A DNA stretch of 64,000 nt from Paenibacillus solani (GTDB lineage Bacteria; Bacillota; Bacilli; Paenibacillales; Paenibacillaceae): the NCBI RefSeq assembly GCF_001277345.1, contig NZ_LIUT01000002.1, forward strand, positions 301 through 64,300, read 5' to 3'. Numbering within the stretch: the first letter of the stretch is position 1; each line of letters opens with the position of its first letter. Under the pieces are notes generated by a model. The model was not told where the DNA came from and searched no databases. It saw nothing but the letters and a program-made list of their open reading frames with translations. Shown piece after piece: positions 1 through 12,300 of this stretch. The translations under genes and the position numbers were made by a program.

Positions 1-2811
1 TCCTTCTGTCATGACAAAACGGGTGCACAGCGACTCATGACGCTGGATCAGGCGATCTATGGCTTGTTGTATTTTTCCCAAGTCAAGATTACCCGTTACT
101 TCTAACGCTGACGCCATGTTATATGCTGTACTACTGCCTTCCATCTGATCCAGAATAAACAATCGTTTCTGTGTAGAGGATGCTGGATAAGCTTCTCTCT
201 GCTCTGCCTGTGGTATTGGACTATATTCGCCTTCTCCCGCAGCCTCAATCTTTCTCGCCAACATGACAGGAGTGGGTGAACTAAATATCTCTTTGACTGG
301 CAAACGTATTCCTGTCTTCTTCTCGATGGCATTAATGGCGGCCGTCGCTTTTAACGAATGTCCACCCAATTCAAAGAAACTGTCCTCTATTCCAATTGGA
401 GACACTCCTAGAATTTCCTCAAATACATCTACGATTGCTTGTTCTGTATTATTACTTGGCGGTACGTATTTCAAGCTTTCTAACATATCTGGCTCTGGCA
501 ACCTGGCTTTATCCAGCTTCCCATTTATGGTTAGTGGAGATTCATCAATCTGTATCATAAAGGCAGGAATCATATACTCCGTTACTTCTTCTCTTATCGC
601 TTCTTTAATTTCGGGTATATTTAGTTCCTGACCCTTCTCGGCAACGAGATATGCACAGAGAATTTCATCGTTTCCAACTTCTTTTACAACAACGACAGCA
701 TCTGCGATTTTACTCTGTTTTCTTAATACACTTTCAATTTCACCTAACTCTATCCTGTAACCACGGACTTTCACTTGTTCATCTATTCGACCTAAATACT
801 CTATGTTTCCATCTGGCTGCCAACGTGCTAAATCCCCTGTACGGTACAGTTTTCCCTCACCGAAGGGATTTTTAATAAACTTCTTATCTGTCAATTCTGG
901 CTGATTCAAATAACCTCTTGCTAAACCATCTCCTGCAATACACAACTCGCCAGGTATTCCAATCCCGCATAGCTCCATTTCATTTAGAAGATATACCTTT
1001 GTGTTTGCAATCGGACGTCCAATGGTAATTGAAGTAGCGTCTGTATTCACTCTATAACTAGTTGCATTTACAGTAGACTCCGTAGGCCCATATGTGTTTA
1101 GCACTTCTACTTTTTTCGCCCATTCTTTTAAGCTGTCCAGACTACCTGCCTCTCCACCTGACTCCAGCAAACGAAGTGTCGGTAATGCATCAGCACACAA
1201 CCCCTCTATTACCTTAGGTGTCAATGAAGCTGTTGTTACATTATTTCGATCTATATATTTTTGTAATTGCTCCATATCATATGTTAAATTTTGGGGCACA
1301 ATACATAATGCCGCACCATTGCAAAGTGCAGGGAAGATATCACCAACCGCTTGGTCAAAAGATATATTTGCAAATTGCAGCACCGTATCCTTGTCGTTCA
1401 GTCCAAATGTTCCCTTATAGGTGACCCACATATTGACCACATTTCGATGTTCAATTAAAACTCCTTTAGGATTTCCAGTTGTACCCGAAGTGTAGATACA
1501 ATACGCTAAATCATTAGGCCTGTTAACATACAGAAGATTGTCCGTTTCATTAGCATAATGATTCTCATCTTCTAAATCTAATACCGGAATCTCTACCTTC
1601 CCTGGCAGCTTATTCTTATACGTCAATACAATCTTTGGACTACTGTCCTCCAGCATATAGCCAATTCTATTATCTGGATATTCCGGATTGATGGGTACAT
1701 AAGCTCCCCCTGCCTTGATGATTGCTAATATTCCTACAACCATTTCCATGCTGCGCTCTGTAACCAAAGCCACCAGATCGTTTGGAACCACTCCTAAATC
1801 CCGAAGAGTACGCGCCAACTGATTTGCTCTCTCATTCAGCTCGGCATAGGTCATCTTTTTATCATCAAATTTGAGCGCAATATTCTCTGCTGTTTTCTCT
1901 ACCTGATTCTCAAATAAGCTGACAGCTGTTTGTTGGCGAGAGTATTCTACATTCGTTGCATTGAAATCAACCAGTATCTTCTCTTGTTCCCTGATATCAA
2001 GCATATGCAAATCTTTAAGCATTTTGTCCGGATGTGTTACTGCTTCCTCAAGCAGCGTTACATAATGCCTTGCCATATATTCAATCGTTTCTTGTTTGAA
2101 TAAATCTGTGCAATACTCAAAATCAATTTCATACCCTTCTGGCATACATTCAACCAGAACGGATAAGTCAAACTTTGAGACATTTCTTTTAATGAATGCA
2201 CTTTTTCCGCCCAATAGGCCTTGCACTTCCGTCGGTTTTTTCTTTTCTTTTAATCCGAACATAAAATCAAATATCGGATTTCTTGAGAGGTCTCTCTTTT
2301 TCTCTACGGCTTCAACTAAATCTTCAAACTGGTATTCTTGGTTATCATAAGCTTGCAGACACTTCTCCTTCACAGCTAATATCAAATGTTCAAAAGTATC
2401 ATCAGGACAAACTTCTCCCTTTATTACCAGAGTATTGACAAACATCCCCAGCATACCTTTAGTATCTGCATGAACTCGGCCTGACACGGTTGTTCCTACA
2501 ATAATATCTTTTTGGCGACTATATTTGGCTAATAATAAAATGAACACAGATAGAGTAACCATAAATTCAGTAGCACCATGCTTAAGGGCTAAATTTTTAA
2601 CCCCTAAGCTTAATGGCTCTTTTACCTTTGCTACAACATTGGCTCCCCTAAAAGATTGGATTTGAGGACGGAGGAAATCCGTCTTCAAATCTACCCTGGC
2701 AATTTCACCGGCGAATTCCCTCTTCCAATATTCTTCCTGTTTGGTGATATCATAAAAATTCTGCCATACGCTGAAATCTTTATACTGGACACGGTTAGAA
2801 TTTTTATTCAT
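1..2811 (-). CDS. NRPS subunit starting with the C-lobe of a split condensation domain (3' end beyond window)
   Basis: An open frame runs from an ATG at 2811 through to position 1 without a stop, giving about 937 visible residues. It opens directly with the C-terminal lobe of a condensation domain (VQYKDFSVWQ, then GATEFMV, then GMFVNTL; residues ~1-265). The N-lobe with HHxxxDG is missing from this protein and lies at the end of the upstream gene. An adenylation domain follows (~290-790; YTSGTTGNPKG near 440; YRTGDLARW). Its pocket reads roughly D-Q-G-S-E-G-T-V-N, which I cannot assign. A PCP follows with its Ser near residue 819 (ELGGHSLKA). A further condensation domain begins at ~855 (YPASSTQKRLF) and is cut by the window edge. 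GAGGAG five bases upstream supports this start. The subunit should extend the chain made by the upstream 5699-residue synthetase. Confidence 0.9.
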   Translation of the reverse strand, partial: MNKNSNRVQYKDFSVWQNFYDITKQEEYWKREFAGEIARVDLKTDFLRPQIQSFRGANVVAKVKEPLSLGVKNLALKHGATEFMVTLSVFILLLAKYSRQKDIIVGTTVSGRVHADTKGMLGMFVNTLVIKGEVCPDDTFEHLILAVKEKCLQAYDNQEYQFEDLVEAVEKKRDLSRNPIFDFMFGLKEKKKPTEVQGLLGGKSAFIKRNVSKFDLSVLVECMPEGYEIDFEYCTDLFKQETIEYMARHYVTLLEEAVTHPDKMLKDLHMLDIREQEKILVDFNATNVEYSRQQTAVSLFENQVEKTAENIALKFDDKKMTYAELNERANQLARTLRDLGVVPNDLVALVTERSMEMVVGILAIIKAGGAYVPINPEYPDNRIGYMLEDSSPKIVLTYKNKLPGKVEIPVLDLEDENHYANETDNLLYVNRPNDLAYCIYTSGTTGNPKGVLIEHRNVVNMWVTYKGTFGLNDKDTVLQFANISFDQAVGDIFPALCNGAALCIVPQNLTYDMEQLQKYIDRNNVTTASLTPKVIEGLCADALPTLRLLESGGEAGSLDSLKEWAKKVEVLNTYGPTESTVNATSYRVNTDATSITIGRPIANTKVYLLNEMELCGIGIPGELCIAGDGLARGYLNQPELTDKKFIKNPFGEGKLYRTGDLARWQPDGNIEYLGRIDEQVKVRGYRIELGEIESVLRKQSKIADAVVVVKEVGNDEILCAYLVAEKGQELNIPEIKEAIREEVTEYMIPAFMIQIDESPLTINGKLDKARLPEPDMLESLKYVPPSNNTEQAIVDVFEEILGVSPIGIEDSFFELGGHSLKATAAINAIEKKTGIRLPVKEIFSSPTPVMLARKIEAAGEGEYSPIPQAEQREAYPASSTQKRLFILDQMEGSSTAYNMASALEVTGNLDLGKIQQAIDRLIQRHESLCTRFVMTEG

Positions 2812-3380
2812 AAGTTCTCCTCTTATTCATGATCAGTTCCATCATTCTCATAAAATTCGTTCACTTGTTGCAGTATAACGGGCAGGCTTTCTCCATCACA
2901 TATAATGTGATGAATATCAACAAATAGATAGGAGGCTGTTGCTGTCTTCATTAATTTCACACGCATCAACGGTGCTTCGGATAAAACAAACGGTTGTATA
3001 AATTTATCGTATTCTGTTTGTATATCTATTGCGTCCACTTCGCTGTAATCTAATAGAACCCTGGCGTCTGGAGAAATCGTCTGAATAGGTTCACCGTCCA
3101 CAACATGGAAACTGGTTCGCAATATCTCTTCTTGCTTTAACAGCTTATCCAAGGCTTTCTGTAGTCTTTCTTTATCTAGCGGTTCTTCATAAGCATAGAC
3201 ATCCGATACGTTGTAGTTAATGTTAGGACCGGTCATCTCGTCCAGAAGATAGAGTCGTTTCTGAGCTGAACTTGTAGGGTAGTATTCAGCTGCTGAAGCT
3301 TGTTCTATTGCCACAAACATCTCGTTCTCGATCGACCCCATATTTTCTGCTATCTGCTCAGGCGTACCAAAAGTGAACAC
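2060..3380 (-). other. Condensation domain split between two genes
   Basis: The N-lobe with HHIICDG is the last ~170 residues of the large synthetase, ending NEFYENDGTDHE. The C-lobe begins the next protein at NRVQYKDFSVWQ. Compared with the intact domains in the same protein (for example ELYEGRELLTPRVQYKDF), nothing essential is missing; only the inter-lobe crossover is interrupted. No recognisable docking domain is present on either side, so the two lobes would have to associate by their natural interface. Confidence 0.8.
2817..2822 (-). promoter_or_regulatory. RBS between the two halves of the split condensation domain
   Basis: GAGGAG lies immediately after the TAA stop (2823-2825) of the large synthetase and five bases before the ATG at 2811. 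The two frames differ, so the second subunit must be re-initiated, probably by translational coupling. A well-placed RBS argues that the split is a working gene boundary and not only a sequencing frameshift. Confidence 0.7.
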
Positions 3381-6300
3381 ATCTCGAATTGACAGTCTTA
3401 CTCCTATGGCTTTCTCCAATTCATTACACAAGAGCACTGCTTTCAGTGACGAACCCCCTAGATCAAAGAAACTATCGGTTACACTGATATTTTCAATATC
3501 CAGGATGTGTTCAAATGCCTGTACGATCAGAGTTTCACTTTCATTTCGTGGTGCAATATATTCCTTTGACTTATACTCCGGCTGTGGCAATGATGCTCTG
3601 TCAAGCTTACCATTACGTGTGAGTGGAATCGCATCAATTGAAATAATATGTGCAGGCACCATGTAATCTGGTAATACTTTATTTAACTTAATCTTTACGT
3701 TCTTTTCTTCTATTTCTGTCTCAGCTATTATATAAGCGCACAAGTATTTCTCTTTCTTTTTGTCTTCTCGCACGACTACTATAGCTTCACTTATACCTTC
3801 AAGCTCCAATAAACGGCTTTCCACTTCTCTTGGTTCAATACGATACCCTCTAATTTTTGCCTGGTCATCCATACGTCCAATATATTCAATGTTTCCGTTA
3901 GGTAACCAACGTGCCAAATCACCTGTCCGATACATCTTTCCGGCTCCAAATGGGTTGTGTACAAACTTCTCGTCTGTCAGGGTCTGTCGATTTAAATAGC
4001 CTTGAGATACACCTTCACCCGTTATACATAACTCACCTGGAACTCCAATCCCACAAAGTTCATTTCCATTTAACATGTAAATCTTTGATGTTGGAAGTGC
4101 CTTCCCTATGTCACTAATTCCGCTCTCGATGGCTTCAGCATCAATATCACGATAAGTAGCATATACTGTGGTTTCTGTTGGACCGTACATATTTACCAGA
4201 CGACAATGCCTATTATTCTCATGCCATTTCTTCAAATGTGCTGGATAAAGCGCCTCTCCTGCAAAAATAACATATCGCAAACTATTTATTGTTTGTCCTG
4301 TCGTTGCATCGATCAACGCATAAAATGGTGAAGGTACCTGGCATAAGATGGTTACCGCTTCTTTTTGCAGCAGTGCTCCAAATGCATATCCATCTTTTAC
4401 TGTATCTTCAGAAGGAATTACGAGCTTTGCTCCATTCAATAGACTTCCGAATATTTCCCAAACCGAAACATCAAAACAATAAGAATGGAATTGAACCCAA
4501 ATATCATCTTCATATAAATCAAGCTTAAACTTGTCATTCTTCAGTAATCGCACTACATTTACATGCTGAACCATAACACCTTTTGGCCAGCCAGTCGTAC
4601 CCGAGGTATAAATAACATACATTAAATCACTTGATTGATTTACATGGACAAGATTACTGCATTCCATTTCATAATTTGCCTCATCATGAAGATACATGAT
4701 AGGAATGTCAGCTTCAGGTTCTTTTGTACCGCATAATACGACCTTTGGCTTACAGTCAGTAATGATATAATTAATTCTTTCCTCTGGATAAAATGGATCA
4801 ACGGGTACGTAAGCTGCTCCAGCTTTTAAAATAGCGTATATGCCCACCACCATCTCCAAACATTTTTCTGTTGAGATAACCACAAAATCGTTTGGTTGAA
4901 TGTTATAGTCCTTCCGAAGCTTTCTTGCCAGAGCATTCGCCCGTTCATTTAATTGGGCATAGGTCATCTGTTGTCCATTAAATGTGATTGCCACATTATT
5001 AGGTATTCTGGCAGCCTGCTCTTCAAGTAACTGCACAATCGTCTTATTATGAGGGTATTCTGCCTCCGTCATATTGAACTCATCCAATATTTTTGCTTCT
5101 TCGTACATATCTGTCATGGCAATATCCTGCAGCTTCTTTTCCGGAGACATCAAAACTCCATCAATTAGTGTTAAGAAGTGTTTTGCCATGTACTCGATCG
5201 TTTCTGATTTGAATAAGTCTGTAGAATATTCAAAATCGATCTTATAGCCTTCTGAATCGCTTATCATGGTTAAGGTAAGATCAAATTTAGAAATACTTCC
5301 ATCAACGGATTCCCTCGTTCCAAATTGAATACTATCCGAATAACTCTCTCTCTCATCGTCCTGCAATACAAACATCACATCGAATACGGGGTTTCTTGAG
5401 AAATCTCTCTTGACTCCCACTGCTTCAACTAAATCCTCGAACTGATAATCCTTGTTATTGTATGCCTGTAAACATTTCTCTTTTGTACTTAATAATACAT
5501 CCTCAAATGTATCATCAGAGCCGACATTCCCTTTGATTGCCAGCGTGTTTACAAACATACCCAACATATTTTGGGTATCCGTATGGTTTCGTCCCGATAT
5601 TGGAGTTCCTACTACAATTTCTTCCTGTCGGCTGTATTTTCCTAACATGGAGAAAAAGGTGGATAACAAAACCATAAACTCAGTTGCACCATACTTCTTC
5701 GCTAACTCTTTTACTTTAATACTCGTTTTTTCTTCTACCTGTGTTCGGAAATTAGCACCTCTAAAGCTTTGTTTATGAGGGCGTGGATAATCCATGATTA
5801 AATCCAGGACTGGTATATCGCCAGAAAATTCTTTCTTCCAGTACGCTGCCTGTTCTGTTATATCTCTAGCATTTTGCCAAACACAAAAGTCTTTATACTG
5901 TACGCGTGGTGTTAATAATTCTCTTCCTTCATATAACTCTTGTATTTTGTAGAGCATAATCGGCATGCTTCCTGCATCACATAAAATATGGTGAATATCC
6001 AAAAACAAGTATGAATCATTTGGAGTATTCAGTATTTTTGCACGCATTAGTGGTGCTTTTGACAGGTCAAATGGTTGGACGAAAGTATTATATTCATCTT
6101 GGATATACTGTGAATCTGCTGTATTTACTTCACTGTGCTCCAGCACAATTCTTGCATCTGAAGAGATTTTTTGAATTGGCTCACCATTCACTATATGGAA
6201 ACTTGTTCTCAAAATTTCCTCATGCTCTAATAATTGATCCAATGCTCTCTGAAGTCGCTCATTGTCTGGTTTAACTTTAAGCTTGATTACTAAAGGAATA

Positions 6301-9300
6301 TTATAAGTTGTACCAGGGCCTGTTAGTTGGTCCAAAAGATAAAGTCTCTTTTGAGCTGAGCTTATAGAATAGCTTTCTGCTTCTACTACTTCTGGTATTT
6401 CTTCAAACGTATTTACCTTTGAGTTTTTAATGGTTTCTGCAATATTCTTTGGTGTAACTAAATCAAAAACTTCTCTAAGTGGTAACCTTACGCCTGTACT
6501 CTTCTCTAATTCATTACACAGCCGGATTACATTAAGCGAGTATCCACCCAAATCAAAGAAATTGTCGTTTACACTTACTCTTTCCATACCAAGTACATGT
6601 TCAAATGCCTCGACTACCAATTTCTCCGTCTGGGTCTGTGGTGCCTCATAATCCCTTATCATCTTACTTTCTTCCATATGCTGTTCCGGGTCCGGCAATA
6701 ATTTACGATCTACTTTACCATTTGCAGAGAGTGGGATCTCATCTACCTGTATGAATTGGGCTGGGACCATATAATCAGGAAGATATTTAGCTAACTCTCT
6801 TTTGATTTCTGCCAATTCTACGGTCTCATCGGCAACAATATACCCACACAGCTGTTTCTCTCCATGTGAATCACTATAATCAGCGACGACGGACTGGTGA
6901 ATATGTGGCAAATGATTGATACAATGTTCTATTTCTCCTAGCTCGACACGATGTCCACGTATCTTAACTTGACTATCTTTTCTTCCCAGGAAGTCTACAT
7001 ATCCTTCCGGACGCATGACACCATAATCACCTGTTTTGTACAGATACCCTAATCTATGGTTGATAAAGGCGGCCTTCGTCTTCTCTTCTTCATTGAGATA
7101 ACCTACAGCGACTCCTTTTCCACCAATATGCAGTTCTCCTGGAACGCCTACCGGGCATTCTTCTCCGCCTTCATCCAGCACGTAAATTTGTTGATTTTTC
7201 AGTGGATAGCCATAAGGGATACTTTTCCACTCCGGCTTCACTTCTGTGATTGGGAAATAGATGGACCATATAGAACCTTCCGTTGCTCCACCTAACCCGA
7301 TAACTTGTGCTTTTGGCATTCTGGTTTTGATCTTCTCCGGCAAACCAAGCGAAATCCAGTCTCCGCTTAGCATCACAAGACGTAAGCGCTCTGCTGCAGA
7401 TCGCTGCACTGTGTCTTGTTTTGTGTTTTCCAGATACATATCCATAATTGCCGGTACCGAATTCCATATCGTGATTTCTTCTTCGATCATGATCTGATGA
7501 ATGCTGGCCACATCTAAGAGATCCGGAATTAATACTAACTGGGCTCCGCTAATGAGTGCTCCAAACATATCATAGACGGATAAATCAAAGCTCATCGAGG
7601 ATAGGGCAATGATTTTATCTTCGCTGCCTACTTGGAATCTCTCATTCATATCTAATAATGTATTCACGACTGCCTCATGGGTGATTACCACACCCTTAGG
7701 ATGTCCCGTACTTCCTGACGTATAGATAGCATAGGCTTTGTCCTGCTGGCAGCCTTCTACCGATTCCAAGGCATCATCGTTATAGGTGGACAGGTTCTCC
7801 TTTTCATATAAATCCGGATGAATCATGAGCTTGATATCACTATGTTCCACGATATATTCGATTCTTTCCTCAGGATGTTCTGGATTAATAGGAATATAAG
7901 CATGGCCGGCTTTTAAAATAGCCACCGTATTTACAATGGTCTCGATTCGTCTTTCTGCCCAAACGCCAATATAAGAATTGTGCGTATAGTTTTGTTCTGC
8001 TAAATAGCGGGCGACCTGATTGGATTTTCTCTCCAACTCGCCATAGGTTAAGGTATCCTGTCCTAATTTGACTGCAATCGCATCGGGAGTCTTCTGGCAT
8101 TGCCGGTCTATTAATCTTTGCAATAAATCCCCTTCATAATCTCCTTGTGTACGATTGTAATCAAGCAGCAGTTTAGAATGTGTCAACGGTAGCGGCATAG
8201 ATGAAAGATTATGGTCTATAACTTGCTGCAATCGAAGTTGATACGTTTCAAACATGGCACGGATCATATCTTCATCAAGCAAATCCTCCACATAATCCCA
8301 AGTCATCATTAATTGTCCGTCGCTTTCCGCAACTTGGAAGTCCAAAAATACTTCAGGGGTCTGATTTATTCCATATTTCGATTCTCCCCTACTACCTATA
8401 TTGGCATTGAAAGAACCCGCTTCGTCACGAAGCATGCTTGTAAATATAATTGGCATGATAGCTTGAGCTTCTTGACCACGGTTTTCAGCCAGATCACGCA
8501 GGAAATCAACCCCACTGTAAAATCTGTGGTTTAACGCTTCAAATAACCGATTCTGAATCTCGGTAGTTCTTTCCCAAAATTGTCTGTGAGATGATAAATC
8601 GATATCTAACAACAATTTTTGTACAAAATCCCCCATCAGAGACATTCCATCTTGATGAAAAGGCTGATTACTAAACAGATTTAAGCTAAGAGCCATATTG
8701 GATTGATTGCTCCATTTAAATAGAACTTCCGCATATATTGTGCACAATAACGCAGATGGTGCAATTCGGTTATCCAAAGCTTTGTTTCTCACAATCGCCC
8801 AGTCTTTTGCAGAAATTTTCGTTTCTAAACGTTTTACTGTTGCGTTGTTTACAGCATTTCCATTAGGAAGAAGCGGTAACTGTGGTGCATATGGGAAATT
8901 CTCTACTTTGCTCTTCCAATAAGCCTGATCTCTTTGATGCAATGCATGCATCAAATCTGAAACTTGCTGTGCCAAATGATTGGCAGGATTGTCAGGCTCT
9001 GCTTGGGTCGAACCTTTCTCCTCTTTCTTAACATCCTCTTTCTTAAGTAGCTTTTGCAAATGATCTTCTGGATGCTTTACAACTTCTGAAAGCAATGAAA
9101 CATAATCATCCACCATTTGCTCTATCGTTTCCTGTTTAAATAAATCTGTCGAATACTCTAAATTGACCACATAACCCTCTGATGTGTGTATTACCATTAA
9201 ATTCAGATCAAACTTGGCTACTTTTCCTTCCATTGGTACCCATGTTCCACTCATAATGCTCTTTGAACCAGACATAATTTCACTCTCTGGCATCATAAAC

Positions 9301-12300
9301 ATTACATCAAATAATGGATTTCTTGATAAATCTCTCTTTACATCTACTGCCTCAACCAAGTCTTCATATTGGAAGTCCTGATTATCGTACGCACGAAGAC
9401 ATTTTTCTTTTACTCCTAGCAGTACTTGTTCAAAACTCTCCTCTTGTTTCACATTTCCTTTGATAGCCAAGGAGTTTACAAACATCCCCAGCATTTCTTG
9501 TGTATCAACATGGGTTCTGCCTGATACAGGAGTTCCGACGACAAGTTCTTCCTGTTGACTGTATTTGCTCAATAGAAGCATAAAGGTTGATAACATAACC
9601 ATGAATTCTGTAGCACCGTGCTTCTTCGCTAATTCTTTTATTTCCATAAAAACTGGTTCTTCAATCTTAGTTTTTACGTCGGCACCATTGAAGCTCTTTT
9701 TCTTAGGACGTTGGAAATCTGTATTCAAATTTAATATTGGTACTTCGCCTGAGAACTCGTTCTTCCAATATGCTGCCTGTTCCGTAATATCCTGAGTCAT
9801 TTGCCAAGCAGAGAAATCTTTATAATGAACCCTCGGCATTGGTAGGGTATGTCCTTCATATAACTCACTTATCCAGTTCATCATAATAGGCAGACTTTCT
9901 CCATCAGAAACAATATGATGAATATCCAGCATCAAGTATGATGCTTGTGGCGTCTGTAATAACTTAACCCGCATCAAAGGTGCTTTCGATAAATCAAATG
10001 GGCGCACAAAGCTATCATATTCAGCTTGAATATCCAGTGTATCTGCTTCTTTGTACTCTAATACGACTCTCGCATCTGGTTGAATTACTTGAACTGGCTC
10101 TCCATTAATAAGATGGAAGCTCGTTCTCAATACTTCTTCTCTTTCTAAGAGCTTATCTAATGCTCCCTGCAGCTGCTCTTTATCCAGAGTTTTTTCATAT
10201 TTTATGACATTCGAGATGTTATAGGAAATACTAGGACCTACTATCTCATTGAGAAGATAAAGGCGCTTTTGAACAGAGCTCATAGGATAGAACTCTTCTT
10301 TAGCTATTTTCGGTATTTCCGAAAAACGATCATGCTGTAAACTTCCAAGTCTTTCTGCAATACGTTTTGGTGTAGATAAAGCAAATATTTCACTAAGCTG
10401 AAGTTTTATACCGATGGTCTTTTCTAATTCATTACACAATAATGTAACTTTCAGTGAATGACCACCCAAGTCAAAAAAGCTATCATTGACACTAATTCCT
10501 GTTACGCCAAGAATTTTCTCAAATGCTTCAACTACTAACTTCTCTTCACTATTTGTTGGGGCTACATATTCCTTAACCTTGTATTCTGGTTCTGGCAGTG
10601 CTGCTTTGTTCAGCTTTCCATTATGACTTAACGGAATTTGGTCAATACGAATAATATATAAAGGAACCATATATTCTGGTAACTTCTTGCGTAACTCATT
10701 CTTGATCTTATCTTCGTCTAATTCTCCTACTTCTGTATGAGCAACTACATAAGCACACAGATATTGTTCTCCTTGCTTGTCTTGTCGTACTACAACGGCT
10801 GCTCCACTAACTCCTTCGAGTTCCATCAAAGTACTTTCAATTTCTCCTGGTTCGATTCTGGAACCTCTTATTTTAAACTGATCATCTATACGACCAAGGT
10901 ACTCGATCGTGCCATCCGGCATCCACCGTGCCAAATCCCCTGTTTTATACATCATTCCTGAACCAAAAGGGTTTTTAATAAATTTCTGTGCTGTCAATTC
11001 TTCACGGTTCAAGTATCCACGCGACACACTTTCTCCTGCAATGCATAATTCCCCTGGTACGCCTATCCCAGCTATGATTTCATTAGATAATATATGAATT
11101 TGTGTATTACTAATAGGCTTACCAATCCATACCTTATCTACATTCAAGTCTGCTGGACAATGATATCCGCTAGAGTTAACTGTAGTTTCTGCTGGACCAT
11201 AAAGATTCAGTAGTTCTGCGCTTACCTGTCCTTTTTCCCTTAATTGATTGTAATGTCTCACACTTTCTGCATTCAGTTTCTCACCAATATTAATGATATA
11301 ACGCAGTGTATTTATTCCCTCTTTGCTCGTATCTAGTTCCTCTAAGAACATATTGAACATGGAAGGAACGAACTGGACTGCAGTTACTTTATAATCCTGA
11401 ATGACCTTGATGATCTTATCACTTTGACTTTCTTCTCCTTGTTGCAAAATAACAAGTTTACCACCCTCTAACATCCACCAAAATACTTCCCAGGCAAAAA
11501 CATCGAATGCACAAGTGGTCTTCATCAAAAGAGATTCACCCTCATGTAATGGATATTCTCTTTGCGTCCACATCTGCTGATTGACTATATTCTGATGCTC
11601 TACCATAACCCCTTTTGGTTTTCCTGTTGTACCCGATGTATAAACCAGGTAAATAAGATCATGAGGAGTATTCACATGTTCTGGATTCTCCGCACTTTCC
11701 TCATAATTGCTTGCACTATATAAGTCAACAACCTTTTCAGGAGCAATATTATACTGTCCACGACCAATTAAAACCGCCTTCGGCTGGCTATCTTCCAATA
11801 TATACTCGATGCGTTCTTCTGGATAAAACGGGTCAATGGGTACATATGCTGCACCCGACTTCAGGATGGCATATAATCCGACCACCATCTCTAAACTTCT
11901 TTCTGCTATGATGGCAACAAAATCATCAGGCTTGACATGGTATTCCCGTCGTAACTTTAACGCAAGTTTATTCGCACGGGCATTTAGTTCAGCGTAAGTC
12001 AATTTCTCATTCCCGAATACAACGGCTGTATTATGAGGTGTTCTTGCTACTTGTTCTTCAAATAATTGGACAATGGTCTTGTCTCTTGGATAGTCACTGT
12101 CCGTTGCGTTAAACTGTACTAACTCTTTCATTTCTTCTGCTTCAGTTGTCATGCCTAATTCGTTTAATTTCATGTGTGGTGCCGCAATTGCTTGTTCCAT
12201 AAGTCTTTGCAGATGGGAACCGATAATGTTTATCTCTTCCTTGTTATATAACTTTGTACTGAATAGAATTCTAAAATGGATACGATCACTCTTAAATGCT

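Noticed and set aside
2811..2825. Programmed frameshift joining the two NRPS genes
   Set aside because: No slippery heptamer or downstream structure is evident, while a normal RBS and ATG are present; separate translation is simpler.
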